Origin: Roseibium album
GTDB lineage: Bacteria > Pseudomonadota > Alphaproteobacteria > Rhizobiales > Stappiaceae
DNA: 64,000 nucleotides
Reading direction: 5' to 3'
Assembly: GCF_001404515.1 (NCBI RefSeq)
Contig: NZ_CXWE01000007.1
Span: 310,001-374,000, forward strand
Shown: positions 8,027-16,617 of the stretch, in pieces
Position numbering within the stretch: position 1 is the first letter of the stretch
How the letters are laid out: every line of letters begins with the position of its first letter
Program-made: the position numbers and the translations under genes
The notes under the pieces: model-generated
Databases searched by the model: none
Seen by the model: only the letters and a program-made list of their open reading frames with translations
Told to the model about the DNA's origin: nothing

Positions 8027-9097
8027 TTAATTCGCGGAGGAAACGCTTGCCGGCGGATCGATGTTCAATGATTTCTTCCAGCCTTCGGCAACCGTGTCTG
8101 CGGTAACCGTTATGGCCGGTGCGACGACGAAGGGCGGTACATCCGTGCCGACAAGACGCAGGGCAGCGGCGGCGGCCATGGCGCGCCCGAGTTCGTAAGC
8201 CTCGTCTGCGACGATTGCAGCGACGTTACCACCGCGAACCATATCGACGGCAACCGGCTCGGACAGGTCGAGTGTCACGATCTTCGTGCTCTTGTTGCCG
8301 TTCGCCCGCAAGGCCGCCAGCACGCCTTCTGCCGGTCCTGCCCAGGTTACGTAGATGCCACCAAGATCCGGGTTCTTCAGAAGCATCGCATTGGCGATTT
8401 CCTCGGCACGGGCCGGGTCGCTGATACCCTGTTCGGCGACGATTGAAATGTCCGGATAGTCGTTTTCGATCGTTGTCTTGAAGGCGTTGTCCCGCTGATT
8501 GGTCACGTAGTAGTCGGCATCGTGGTAGATCCAGCCGACGGTTCCCTTGCCGTTCATTGATGACGCAAGGGCGTCGGCCGCCTGCTTGCCCATCTGGAAA
8601 AGGTCGTCGGTGACGATGGCTGCGTAATCCCGTGGATGTTCGTACCCGGAGGGCAGGTTGGACAGAAAGACAAGCGAAACACCACTGTCGCGCGCTTCCT
8701 TGAATGCCGCTGCGGATGTAACCGGATCAAGCGGCAGAGACAGGATGATGTTCGGTTCCTTTGCGAGCGAAGTTTCGATGTCACTGCGTTGCTTCGCTGC
8801 ATCGAAACCTGCACTGGCAGTCGCCACGACCTCAATTCCGAGGCGTTTGAACTCGTCACTTGCACCTGCGGTGACGGCGTTCACGAAATCCGACTGGTCG
8901 TGCCACAGGAGCGCGGCCTTGTAGTTGCCGGACCGAATGGCGTCCACTTTGTCATCCGCGACGACGACAGCGGAGGAGGGAGTTGCGTTTTCGTTGTTCG
9001 GTCCAATGGTTTCAGCCAGGGAAAAACTGGACAGGGAGGCGAAGCTCAGCAGCCCGAGAAGGGCGGATGAAGCCAGATTTTTTGCAGTCAGTCTCAT
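8027..9097 (-). CDS. Periplasmic sugar-type binding protein (Peripla_BP_4 family)
   Basis: This 356-residue secreted binding protein has a Sec signal peptide: MRLTAKN, then a hydrophobic core, with probable cleavage after SLA before ETIG. The mature part shows the two-lobe type I fold of RbsB-like proteins: KAALLWHDQSDFVNAV, DIETSLAKEPNIIL, GIYVTWAGPAEGVLAAL, KIVTLDLSEPVAVDMVRGG. The start at 9097 is chosen over an in-frame start at 9265 because AGAGGG precedes it and the signal peptide begins there. It is the third gene of the ROK operon. Ligand unknown; the ROK regulator suggests a sugar or amino sugar. Confidence 0.9.
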   Translation of the reverse strand: MRLTAKNLASSALLGLLSFASLSSFSLAETIGPNNENATPSSAVVVADDKVDAIRSGNYKAALLWHDQSDFVNAVTAGASDEFKRLGIEVVATASAGFDAAKQRSDIETSLAKEPNIILSLPLDPVTSAAAFKEARDSGVSLVFLSNLPSGYEHPRDYAAIVTDDLFQMGKQAADALASSMNGKGTVGWIYHDADYYVTNQRDNAFKTTIENDYPDISIVAEQGISDPARAEEIANAMLLKNPDLGGIYVTWAGPAEGVLAALRANGNKSTKIVTLDLSEPVAVDMVRGGNVAAIVADEAYELGRAMAAAAALRLVGTDVPPFVVAPAITVTADTVAEGWKKSLNIDPPASVSSAN

Positions 9098-9120
9098 TGG
9101 TAACCCTCTGGTATTGGTGT

Positions 9121-10380
9121 TTATGGTGCTTCTTCCAGGCCGCAATAGTCGGCCACGAACAGCGCGAAAGCCCTGACGGCTGCCAGATAGCTCTCCACGT
9201 CGATGCGCTCTTCGAATGTATGCGCCAGGCTGATATCGCCCGGTGCGCAATAAACGGCCGGGCATCCGATCTCGTTGACAAGAAACGGCATTTCCGACCA
9301 GTAGGGTGCTCCCCCGATGGCTCCACCGTGATCAGTCGTCCGGCGAATGCTGTCTGAAAGACGGACCGCGGTCGGATCATCTTGCGGGATCTCGACAGGC
9401 GAACCGCCATATCTGTGATCCCGGCCGGCGGGATATTGAATATCAATCGTGATGCCGTCCGCGACCGGAGCGGATCGGACAACGGTCTCAAATGCACTGA
9501 CGGCAACATCGAGGTTTTCACCGGGTCGGAGTTTCCGGATCAGGGAAATTCGGCACGACCCGGGAACGGCGATGTAGCCGCCACCTTGTATGTCCGTTAC
9601 GAGAATGGAAGAGGCACCCACAAGATCATGTTTCGGACCGGCCGCCAGGTCGTCTTCGTGTGCCCAAAGACATTCCAGAACCGAATGGGTTGCCTTCAAG
9701 GCGTCGGTCCCGAGTTCTGGTGTCCCAAAATAGGCCGACTTGCCGGTAACCGCGACGTCGGCAATGAAAAATCCGATCTGTGCCGTGCAGACATCGAGCT
9801 TTGTCGGTTCGAGGTAGACTGCAAAATCAGGCCGGCCGATGTCACCCGAAGTGACACGCTTCACGAGGTCGTGGGCGCCGGCAGAGACCCCGGTGCCCGG
9901 CTCGCCGCTTTCTTCATCGCCAATGAATGCAAATGACAGACCGCCTGCCGGTCGAAAACCTGCGCGTTGCAACAGTCTGACCGCGCCCAGTGCAGAACAA
10001 ATACCGCCCTTCAGGTCGCACGCACCGCGACCCCAGATTTCGCCGTCGATCAACGCGCCGGAAAACGGATCCTGCTGGGGCTTGCCTTGCCAGTTTTCTT
10101 CCCAGCCGCGTACATGAACCGTGTCCGTGTGCCCCACGAACATCAGTTTAGGGTCCTCATCGCCATTCTTCCCGGTACGGCCCCAGACATTCATACGGCC
10201 GGGCAGAAACTCTCCGGATCCGGTTTCAAGTCCGAGTGTTTCCAGCTGTGATTTCAGGAAGAGTGCAAAGGCGCTTTCGTTTCCGGTGACGCTCTCAACG
10301 GCGATGGCCTGCTGAAGCAGTTGCAGGTCTGCGTCCCGGTCCTGATGGGCCTCAAGGCTGGAAAGGAGATCCCGGGCCAT
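9121..10380 (-). CDS. M20-family zinc peptidase/deacylase (ArgE/DapE-like)
   Basis: This 419-residue di-zinc hydrolase has metal and catalytic residues at the expected places: GHTDTVH, GRGACDLKGG with the bridging Asp, the Glu pair in GDEESGE, YLEPTKLD, and the C-terminal LAHTFEERI histidine. M20 enzymes remove acyl or aminoacyl groups from amino acids (acetylornithine, succinyl-DAP and others). The start ATG at 10380 overlaps the ROK stop (TGATG); a GTG one codon earlier is possible. Its place between a ROK regulator and an importer suggests it deacylates the imported compound, which would fit an N-acylated amino acid or amino sugar, but this is inference. Confidence 0.88.
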   Translation of the reverse strand: MARDLLSSLEAHQDRDADLQLLQQAIAVESVTGNESAFALFLKSQLETLGLETGSGEFLPGRMNVWGRTGKNGDEDPKLMFVGHTDTVHVRGWEENWQGKPQQDPFSGALIDGEIWGRGACDLKGGICSALGAVRLLQRAGFRPAGGLSFAFIGDEESGEPGTGVSAGAHDLVKRVTSGDIGRPDFAVYLEPTKLDVCTAQIGFFIADVAVTGKSAYFGTPELGTDALKATHSVLECLWAHEDDLAAGPKHDLVGASSILVTDIQGGGYIAVPGSCRISLIRKLRPGENLDVAVSAFETVVRSAPVADGITIDIQYPAGRDHRYGGSPVEIPQDDPTAVRLSDSIRRTTDHGGAIGGAPYWSEMPFLVNEIGCPAVYCAPGDISLAHTFEERIDVESYLAAVRAFALFVADYCGLEEAP

Positions 10381-11594
10381 CACGCGACACCTTTCTTGAA
10401 GGTTTCGACGGAGGGTGGCGGAACTGAAATTTCAACACCCTTCAAGCCTTCGGCGAACAGTGACAAGTGCAATCGGGAAAGGGCAACCGATGCGCCGCCT
10501 GCAAGCGCCGCATGGTTTCCAAGCGTTGATTTTTCGATCAGCACAGGGCGTGGAAAACACATCGACAAGTATTTTTTAACGCGGTTGAAAAGCTCTTCCC
10601 GCGCTCCGATGGAGCCACCTATCACGATGCACGAGGGATCCATCACGGCAGTGAGGGCGGCTGTTACGCGAGCGATCTGTCTCGATGTCTGGTCCAACGT
10701 CTCCTGTGCGTCCGCGTCTTCCTGGTTGGCGGCCTCGAATATTTCCGGAACACTCCGGTTTCTGCCACTTTTCTTCCGATACATCTCGGTGATGGCATGG
10801 GTTGCCGCGACGCGTTCAAGCGCACCGGTTTTCAGGCTTTCCGGTTCAAACGGATCAGCTCCGAAGGGCAGATAGCCAATTTCTCCCGCGGCACCACTGG
10901 CACCTCTGTGAAGCTGCCCGCCGACAACGATCCCTGCGCCGATCCCGGTGCCAATGGAGACATAGACAAGGTCATCCTTCTCGCCGCGTTTTGTAAGCCA
11001 GTGTTCTCCAAGCGCCGCCAGGTTCACGTCGTTTTCGACGAAAACCTCGATACCGAGTTGGCGCCGCCAGAGGTCTGGCGCATCGATACAGTCGAGACCT
11101 GGGATATTGGGAGCCATCCTGATCTGTCCTGTTCCGGGATCAGGGACACCCGGCACACCGATGACGGCAACACGCGGCAGTTTCGAGTTGAGCTTCGCCC
11201 CACCGGCCGCTCTTTGAACCAGATCGGTGACATGCCTGATGACGGCCTCACCACCGGACTTGTCAGTCGGTTCCTCCAGTTCGTTGACTACGGCGCCGGT
11301 CAGGTTGCAGATCGCGACACGGATCTTCGTGCCGCCAAGGTCCACACTCGCGACCGAGGCGGCGTCCGGTACGATTTCGTAAACGACGGCCCGGCGCCCG
11401 ATATGCCCTTCCGTCTGACCGACGGTTCTGACCCAGCCTTCAACTTCCAGGTTGCCGACGATTTCCGAGACCGTCTGCTTGGAAAGGCCCGTGATTTTCG
11501 AAGCGCTTGCCCGGGAGATGGGGCCGAAGCTCGCGATTGCCTGAACCACCGCGCTCAGGGACATTCGCCTGGATATATTGGAAGGATCGGCCAC
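10380..11594 (-). CDS. ROK-family transcriptional regulator
   Basis: This is a NagC/XylR-type regulator of about 404 residues. An N-terminal winged HTH (about 15-65, with the ASKITGLSKQTVSEIVGNLE recognition region) is followed by a sugar-kinase-like ROK domain: SVDLGGTKIRVAI, ENDVNLAALGEHW, VSIGTGIGAGIVV, GAAGEIGYLP. The usual CxCGxxGCxE zinc motif that follows GEIGH in ROK proteins is absent here; the stretch reads PFGADPFEPESLKTGALE with no cysteines. I prefer GTG 11594 (GAGAG upstream); TTG at 11606 is an alternative. First gene of the operon, directly behind a xylO-like operator, so autoregulation and control of the transporter are likely. Confidence 0.88.
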   Translation of the reverse strand: MADPSNISRRMSLSAVVQAIASFGPISRASASKITGLSKQTVSEIVGNLEVEGWVRTVGQTEGHIGRRAVVYEIVPDAASVASVDLGGTKIRVAICNLTGAVVNELEEPTDKSGGEAVIRHVTDLVQRAAGGAKLNSKLPRVAVIGVPGVPDPGTGQIRMAPNIPGLDCIDAPDLWRRQLGIEVFVENDVNLAALGEHWLTKRGEKDDLVYVSIGTGIGAGIVVGGQLHRGASGAAGEIGYLPFGADPFEPESLKTGALERVAATHAITEMYRKKSGRNRSVPEIFEAANQEDADAQETLDQTSRQIARVTAALTAVMDPSCIVIGGSIGAREELFNRVKKYLSMCFPRPVLIEKSTLGNHAALAGGASVALSRLHLSLFAEGLKGVEISVPPPSVETFKKGVA

Positions 11595-11606
11595 TGGTTC
11601 TCTCAA

Positions 11607-11631
11607 TTAGTTCGTTCAGTAACCGAACTAA
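11607..11631 (-). promoter_or_regulatory. ROK/XylR-type operator palindrome
   Basis: TTAGTTCG (11607-11614) and CGAACTAA (11624-11631) are perfect 8-bp arms separated by nine bases. The 25-bp layout and outer TTAGTT...AACTAA match what I remember of the Bacillus xylO operator bound by the ROK protein XylR. It lies immediately upstream of the ROK gene start, as expected for autoregulation. The region from 11632 to 11876 holds no other site I can support. Confidence 0.65.
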
Positions 11632-11876
11632 ATAGAAAACTGGCCACTTGTCAAGTCGTAGTCACCGGTTTTGCCAGCACCAGAAGCGTGCCATGGCGGC
11701 GAGAGAACCGTAATCTGCCGGTTCGAGGACAGGTCTGGGTTGTGGTAGGGTGCCCGTGCCTAAATCCGTTTATCTGAATGCGGGCGTCTGAATATGGCGC
11801 TCAAGCCGGGCTGTCATGTTTCGCGCTGTTTTCGATCTGGATCTTCGGTATTTTGAATTGGGATATTGGGGGGAAT

Positions 11877-13508
11877 ATGGACATTCACGCTGCCGTCAGG
11901 GAATTGGGACCCGGTGATGTGCTGGCTCTCGAAGCCGCGTGTTTTACCGACCCGGTTGTAATAAATGGCATCAGCGGCACGCGTGAAAAACCCGTTTGCA
12001 TCCGCGGAGAAAAGCCGGTTGCCCCGGATGTGAACAAGATGGCGGCCAAACGATCGCCGACTGTTTTCGGCACCAGGGAAACTTTCGAAGAATTCAATGT
12101 TCAAGCCAACAGACTGGCGCGGGCGCATGAAGCGGCTGGAAACTATCCCGGCCTCTACTTCATGGCCGACAACGCCCATCTTGTCCTGCGTGACTGTCAG
12201 TGGATCGTGTTGGAAGACCTTACATTCGAAAACTGCTGGCCAACTGCGATCTATATCGAGAATTGTCAGCACATAACGATCAGGGGCATCCATTTCCGCG
12301 GTGGAACCTTTGCCATCGGGGCAACGGGAGCCGACACGCGACACCTCCTGATTGAAAACTGCGACTGGATCCAGGACCTTGGTTGTCATGGAGACATTCA
12401 GGTCCGGTCCATCAGGGACAACGGATACCTGCTGGATGAAAGGGAGGTCGACGGTTGCCATCTCTGGCGAAAAACGCATTTTAACCAGATTCATTCCGAT
12501 GTCAGTGTAACGGGCGAATTCGTCCAGCCGGACGATTCACGCGCCTATGACGGTGACTTTTTCCGGGCATGGACCATTGCCGGATATGTCATCCTGCGCA
12601 ACAACTGCATCGTGGACGCTTTTAACGGCATCCATTTTTTCAATCAGGCGTCGAAGGATACGCGGCATCGTCATTCAAGGAATGTGATGATCAGCGACAA
12701 CTGGTTTGTCCGCATTCGCGACAATGCGGTCGAACCTGAGAACTATGCCTTCAACTGGACAGTCAGACACAACAAGTTCGTCGATTGCTACGCGCCCTTC
12801 TCCCTCGAACCGGAGCAATCCGGATTTTTCTACATCTATGGAAATCTCGGCTGGAGCCGTGAGCGGCCGGGACCCGACCCGGAGGATCCGTCGACAGGCC
12901 GCCTCTTCAAATTCGGAACGAACCACGAAGCGGTCGGTCCGCATTATGTCGTGCATAACTCCTGGTTCGTGCGCAATCCGATATTCAAGAAAAAGCGGAT
13001 ACGAAATTTCCATCACCTCAACAATGTCATTGCATATAACGAGGACGCTCTGTCGATTTCACTCAACCAGGTCAATCCATTTGGCAAGGACTGGCAGGCA
13101 CGGCATGACCCGTCTTCGGATTGGGAAACCATCAAGTCCATTGAGAAAAGAAGATTCACCAAGGCCTGGACGGAACTGGACATTACAGTTGACAATGACA
13201 TGGTCGGACATCCGGCATTTCCGCTTGAACTCCAGTCCGCCGGGTACCCGCTTGGCCCCAGATCTTCCGGCGAGGTTCCGAGGTTCTCAAAGGCGCTTCA
13301 TGGTCGCCCGGAAGGATTGAAACTGAACAATGCAATGAATGCTGCCAGGGTGACGTTACGACTGCCAGATGGTGACAAGGTGAAAACATTCCCAGACGAA
13401 TTGCCTCCGCTGGATGTCGGTGCATGGCAGGGCAATGAACTTTTTCGGCTACCCGAACCGCTGTTTGTACGGGATTGGGAATACCCGTTACAGCCAGAAA
13501 TGTCCTGA
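11877..13508 (+). CDS. Right-handed parallel beta-helix protein, polysaccharide lyase-like
   Basis: The protein has 543 residues from ATG 11877, which follows a GGGGGG ribosome-binding stretch; an upstream in-frame start at 11778 has no Shine-Dalgarno. The N-terminal ELGPGDVLALEAACF ... GTREKPVCIRGEKP pattern resembles the chondroitinase-B/PL6-type helix entry. This is followed by repeated strand-turn units with Asn and Gly ladders (WIVLEDLTFENC, HITIRGIHFRGG, HLLIENCDW, YVILRNNCI, NVMISDNWF). No signal peptide is seen, so the protein is probably cytosolic, unusual for a polymer lyase. The next gene (13589) is an NAD-dependent 3-hydroxyacid dehydrogenase homologue. Exact reaction unknown. Confidence 0.65.
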   Translation: MDIHAAVRELGPGDVLALEAACFTDPVVINGISGTREKPVCIRGEKPVAPDVNKMAAKRSPTVFGTRETFEEFNVQANRLARAHEAAGNYPGLYFMADNAHLVLRDCQWIVLEDLTFENCWPTAIYIENCQHITIRGIHFRGGTFAIGATGADTRHLLIENCDWIQDLGCHGDIQVRSIRDNGYLLDEREVDGCHLWRKTHFNQIHSDVSVTGEFVQPDDSRAYDGDFFRAWTIAGYVILRNNCIVDAFNGIHFFNQASKDTRHRHSRNVMISDNWFVRIRDNAVEPENYAFNWTVRHNKFVDCYAPFSLEPEQSGFFYIYGNLGWSRERPGPDPEDPSTGRLFKFGTNHEAVGPHYVVHNSWFVRNPIFKKKRIRNFHHLNNVIAYNEDALSISLNQVNPFGKDWQARHDPSSDWETIKSIEKRRFTKAWTELDITVDNDMVGHPAFPLELQSAGYPLGPRSSGEVPRFSKALHGRPEGLKLNNAMNAARVTLRLPDGDKVKTFPDELPPLDVGAWQGNELFRLPEPLFVRDWEYPLQPEMS

Positions 13509-13588
13509 AGGCATACCGCCAGGAGGGCTGCCGCTCTGCCCCGGTCTGGCTCATTTGAACTCTCCGATGCGGACGAGGAGGAACGACT

Positions 13589-14455
13589 GTGGTTGTTGGA
13601 GTGATCGGTCTCGGAATCATGGGGAGCGCATACGCTCGCAATCTCATTCGATCCGGTGAAACCGTGTTTGGTGTCGACCCGTCTGAAACTGCGCGGGCCA
13701 AGCTGGCGGAGGAGGGAGGTTCGGTATTCGAAACGCTCGGTGACTGGGTTTCAGATTGTGACGCAATCGTACTTTCGCTGGCCGCACCGCATGTGCTCGC
13801 TTCGGTCTGCGAGAAGTTGGTAACCGGACTCCGGCCAGGGCAGGTCGTTGTCGAGACCGGAACATTTTCCCTGGCGGACAGGGAGGAGGCCAGATCGCTC
13901 CTGGAAAAATCCGGCGCGGTCCTGTTGGACTGTCCTGTCAGCGGAACGGGTGCCCAGGCTGCTGAAGCCGATCTCGTGATGATGGCGTCCGGGCCAGAAG
14001 AGGTGGTCGCGGAAATCCGACCCCTTCTGGAAAAATTCACGCGCATGGTGATGTATGTCGGTGACTTCGGAAACGGAACGAAACTGAAATTCGTCGCAAA
14101 TCATGCCGTAGCAATTCACAATGTCGCAGCGGCCGAAACGCTGAACTATGCCGATGCACTCGGTCTGGAGCGCGACACGGTCTATCGATTGCTGTCGTCT
14201 GGTGCGGGGCAGTCTCGCATGTCAGACCTGCGCATGCCCTTGATGATCAACGGCGCTTACGATCCGCCTTCCGCCAGTCTGAAAATGTTTGAAAAGGATC
14301 TGCGGATTATTGGCGAAGATATTGAAGATAAGGGTGTTTTTGCCCCTTTGTTCGAAGCTGGCAGGTCCGTTTATGACGCGACTGTCGACGAATTGCCCAA
14401 TCAGTTCGATACGGCTTCGGTTTTTGAAACCTACAAATCGAAGTCTGAAAGATAG
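13589..14455 (+). CDS. NAD(P)-dependent oxidoreductase, 3-hydroxyisobutyrate dehydrogenase family
   Basis: This 288-residue beta-hydroxyacid dehydrogenase begins with a Rossmann GLGIMGSAYARNL motif. It has the conserved substrate loop DCPVSGTGAQAAEADL (family D-x-PVSG-x-x-x-A-x-x-G-x-L) and the catalytic lysine region NGTKLKFVANH. The usual Gly in the AxxG part is Glu here. GTG start 13589 is preceded by GAGGAGG. It is 80 bases downstream of the beta-helix gene and possibly cotranscribed. The family includes 3-hydroxyisobutyrate, tartronate semialdehyde and 6-phosphogluconate-like enzymes; the substrate cannot be read from the sequence. Confidence 0.85.
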   Translation: MVVGVIGLGIMGSAYARNLIRSGETVFGVDPSETARAKLAEEGGSVFETLGDWVSDCDAIVLSLAAPHVLASVCEKLVTGLRPGQVVVETGTFSLADREEARSLLEKSGAVLLDCPVSGTGAQAAEADLVMMASGPEEVVAEIRPLLEKFTRMVMYVGDFGNGTKLKFVANHAVAIHNVAAAETLNYADALGLERDTVYRLLSSGAGQSRMSDLRMPLMINGAYDPPSASLKMFEKDLRIIGEDIEDKGVFAPLFEAGRSVYDATVDELPNQFDTASVFETYKSKSER

Positions 14456-14760
14456 GACCTCCGTCGGCATGGCGCGATGGTCTTTCCGTCTGGGAAATCG
14501 GGTGCGATCTTCCAGCGTCCTGTCTGTTGGACACTTGGGGAAAGCTTCAATCAAGGTCTGAACACGCTTGATTCGTGTCGGATCGCGTCTGAATTGCCGT
14601 CGAAGCTACCCGCTGGGTGAATGTGAAGCAGAGTAGATATGCAGAAATGTTAGTGCGATTTCATGTTTGGGTCATTGAAATATTAATCTCTGTCGCTTAA
14701 GTGTCGCCTCAAATGGAAACACCATCATCCCGGACATTGCCCGGGCGACAGGAGGTCGGC
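14456..14760. other. Intergenic region, 305 bases
   Basis: I see no gene here. The part after about 14630 is AT-richer (TCATTGAAATATTAATC near 14672-14688) and presumably holds the promoter of the 40-residue peptide gene at 14761. No confident -35/-10 pair could be assigned. Confidence 0.5.
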
Positions 14761-14883
14761 ATGACCCGTGATGAACTTATTCGTGAGTACAAAGAGCAGA
14801 GCGGATCCTGGCAGGGTCTGGTCGGCGTATACGCCGTAATCGTCGGCGTAATGGCTCTGTCCGGCTATCTGATGGTCGGCTAG
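14761..14883 (+). CDS. Forty-residue single-span membrane peptide
   Basis: The peptide begins MTRDELIREYKEQS, a charged amphipathic head, and continues with one hydrophobic segment of about 20 residues (VGVYAVIVGVMALSGYLMVG) that runs to the C terminus. ATG 14761 is preceded by CAGGAGGTC, a near-perfect Shine-Dalgarno, which argues for real translation. An upstream in-frame start at 14701 has no such signal. A strong rho-independent terminator follows 32 bases after the stop, making this a compact independent gene. I do not recognise the family; the topology is probably N-in with the C terminus at or in the membrane. Confidence 0.65.
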   Translation: MTRDELIREYKEQSGSWQGLVGVYAVIVGVMALSGYLMVG

Positions 14884-14914
14884 GCAAGCGCCTGCCTGTT
14901 CAATGAAGACATTG

Positions 14915-14946
14915 AAAAACCCCGGGACCCTGGTCCCGGGGTTTTT
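14915..14946. terminator. Bidirectional rho-independent terminator
   Basis: Fifteen-base arms AAAAACCCCGGGACC (14915-14929) and GGTCCCGGGGTTTTT (14932-14946) pair perfectly. The stem is GC-rich and flanked by A5 and T5, so it works on both strands. It ends the small peptide gene (plus) and the Dpp-like operon (minus, stop at 14959). Confidence 0.92.
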
Positions 14947-14958
14947 CATTTTGTGGTC

Positions 14959-16617
14959 CTAGACATTCGCGGCTTCGCCGATGGAGTCGGTTCCCCTCTC
15001 CTCCAGCAAGGTCGTCAGCCAGTTGGGGTCCATTTCGGGCACCGAAGACAGCAGAAGATCCGTATAGGGATGGTGTGGCGGGGTGAACATTTCGTCCTTT
15101 GCCCCCTGCTCAACCACCTTGCCCCTTTGCATCACGACCACTTCGTCGGCAATCGAGCGCACGGTCGCCAGATCGTGGGTGATGAACATGTAGGCCAGAT
15201 TGAAGTCTTCCTGCAATTTGTCGAGAAGCTTCAGGATGCCTTCCGCGACAAGCTGGTCGAGCGCGCTTGTCACTTCGTCGCAAATGATGAAGGACGGGTC
15301 CGCCGCCAGCGCGCGCGCAATTCCCACACGCTGCTTTTGACCGCCGGAAAGCTCTGGCGGGTAGCGGTTGTAGAACTTCGCCGGATCCAGCTCGATCAGG
15401 TCCAGAAGTTCGTCGACACGGTTCTTCAACTCCGCTCCGCGCACGCCACGATAAAATTGCGCCGGGCGTCCGATAATCTCGCTGATCTTGATCTTTGGAT
15501 TCAGCGCGGTGTCCGCCATCTGGTAGATCATCTGCGCTTGGCGCAATTGATCCTTTGTGCGGTCCTGATAGCGGGGCGGCAAGGATTCACCATTGAACTG
15601 GATCTCGCCTTTCGTCGGTGGCAGCAGGCCGGTAATACACCGTGCGGTCGTCGACTTCCCGGATCCGGATTCGCCCACCACCGCGACTGTCATGCCCGGG
15701 TAGATGTCGAAAGAGACATCATCAAGCACCTTGATCTTGCCGTAGGCTGCATCCACGTTCTTGACAGAGACAATAGGTATTGACCCGGCCTCCGTCGGGC
15801 GTTCCTTCTGAGGACGCTTGAAACTGCGCACTGCCCAAAGGCTCTTGGTATAGTCTTCGCTCGGCGCATCCAGCATCTGCTCCGTAGGCGCTTCTTCGAC
15901 TTCCTCGCCTTTCAGCAAGACCTTGATCGTATCTGCCATCTGCGCAACGACCGCGAGGTCGTGCGTGATATAGATCGCGGCCGTATTGAACTGGTCGACA
16001 ATGTCCCTGATCGCGGCAAGAACCTCGATCTGGGTCGTCACGTCCAGCGCCGTTGTCGGCTCGTCGAAGATGATCAGGTCGGGACGGCATGCCATTGCCA
16101 TGGCAGTCATGGCGCGCTGCAGCTGTCCACCCGAAACCTGGTGCGGATACCGGAAGCCGATTTCATCCGGATTGGGAAGCCGGAGGCGGTGGTAAAGCTC
16201 CATTGCATCCTCTTGCGCTTCCACGCGCTTTTGGATGCGGTACTGGATCGGGGCTTCGGTGTGCTGATCGATGATCCGGTGGGCCGGATTGAAGGACGCG
16301 GCGGCAGACTGCGCCACATAGGCAATCCTTGACCCGCGCAGCGCACGCAAATCTCCTTCCGGTGTCGTGGTCAGTTCCATGCCGTCAAACTCGATGGAAC
16401 CACCGGAAATCCGGCAACCGTCCCTGGCAAATCCCATCGCGGCGAGCCCGATGGTGGATTTGCCCGCACCCGACTCTCCGATCAGGCCGAGAACCTCGCC
16501 TTTGTGGAGAGTGAGATCGACACCATGAACGATCTCGATCCACTGCTCATCCGAATAGCCTTCGATCCGAAGGTCCTTGACTTCAAGAAGCACATCTTTT
16601 TTAGGGACCATGCTCAA
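14959..16617 (-). CDS. Dpp/Opp-type ABC transporter ATPase, fused double domain
   Basis: This 552-residue protein has two complete nucleotide-binding domains. The first (about 8-255) has Walker A GESGAGKST, signature VSGGQLQRAMTAMAM and Walker B LIIFDEPTTALD. The second (about 285-530) has GESGSGKST, LSGGQKQRVGIARAL and FIICDEVTSALD, where Glu-Val replaces the common Glu-Pro. The fusion of DppD- and DppF-like halves is common in Rhizobiales. Its start overlaps the upstream permease stop by 4 bases. It powers the importer formed by 16614-18645 with the binding protein at 18825. Confidence 0.93.
   Translation of the reverse strand: MSMVPKKDVLLEVKDLRIEGYSDEQWIEIVHGVDLTLHKGEVLGLIGESGAGKSTIGLAAMGFARDGCRISGGSIEFDGMELTTTPEGDLRALRGSRIAYVAQSAAASFNPAHRIIDQHTEAPIQYRIQKRVEAQEDAMELYHRLRLPNPDEIGFRYPHQVSGGQLQRAMTAMAMACRPDLIIFDEPTTALDVTTQIEVLAAIRDIVDQFNTAAIYITHDLAVVAQMADTIKVLLKGEEVEEAPTEQMLDAPSEDYTKSLWAVRSFKRPQKERPTEAGSIPIVSVKNVDAAYGKIKVLDDVSFDIYPGMTVAVVGESGSGKSTTARCITGLLPPTKGEIQFNGESLPPRYQDRTKDQLRQAQMIYQMADTALNPKIKISEIIGRPAQFYRGVRGAELKNRVDELLDLIELDPAKFYNRYPPELSGGQKQRVGIARALAADPSFIICDEVTSALDQLVAEGILKLLDKLQEDFNLAYMFITHDLATVRSIADEVVVMQRGKVVEQGAKDEMFTPPHHPYTDLLLSSVPEMDPNWLTTLLEERGTDSIGEAANV

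Noticed and set aside
14953-15783. 276-residue plus-strand frame
   Set aside because: Antisense shadow of the double-domain ABC ATPase; begins inside the terminator region without a Shine-Dalgarno.
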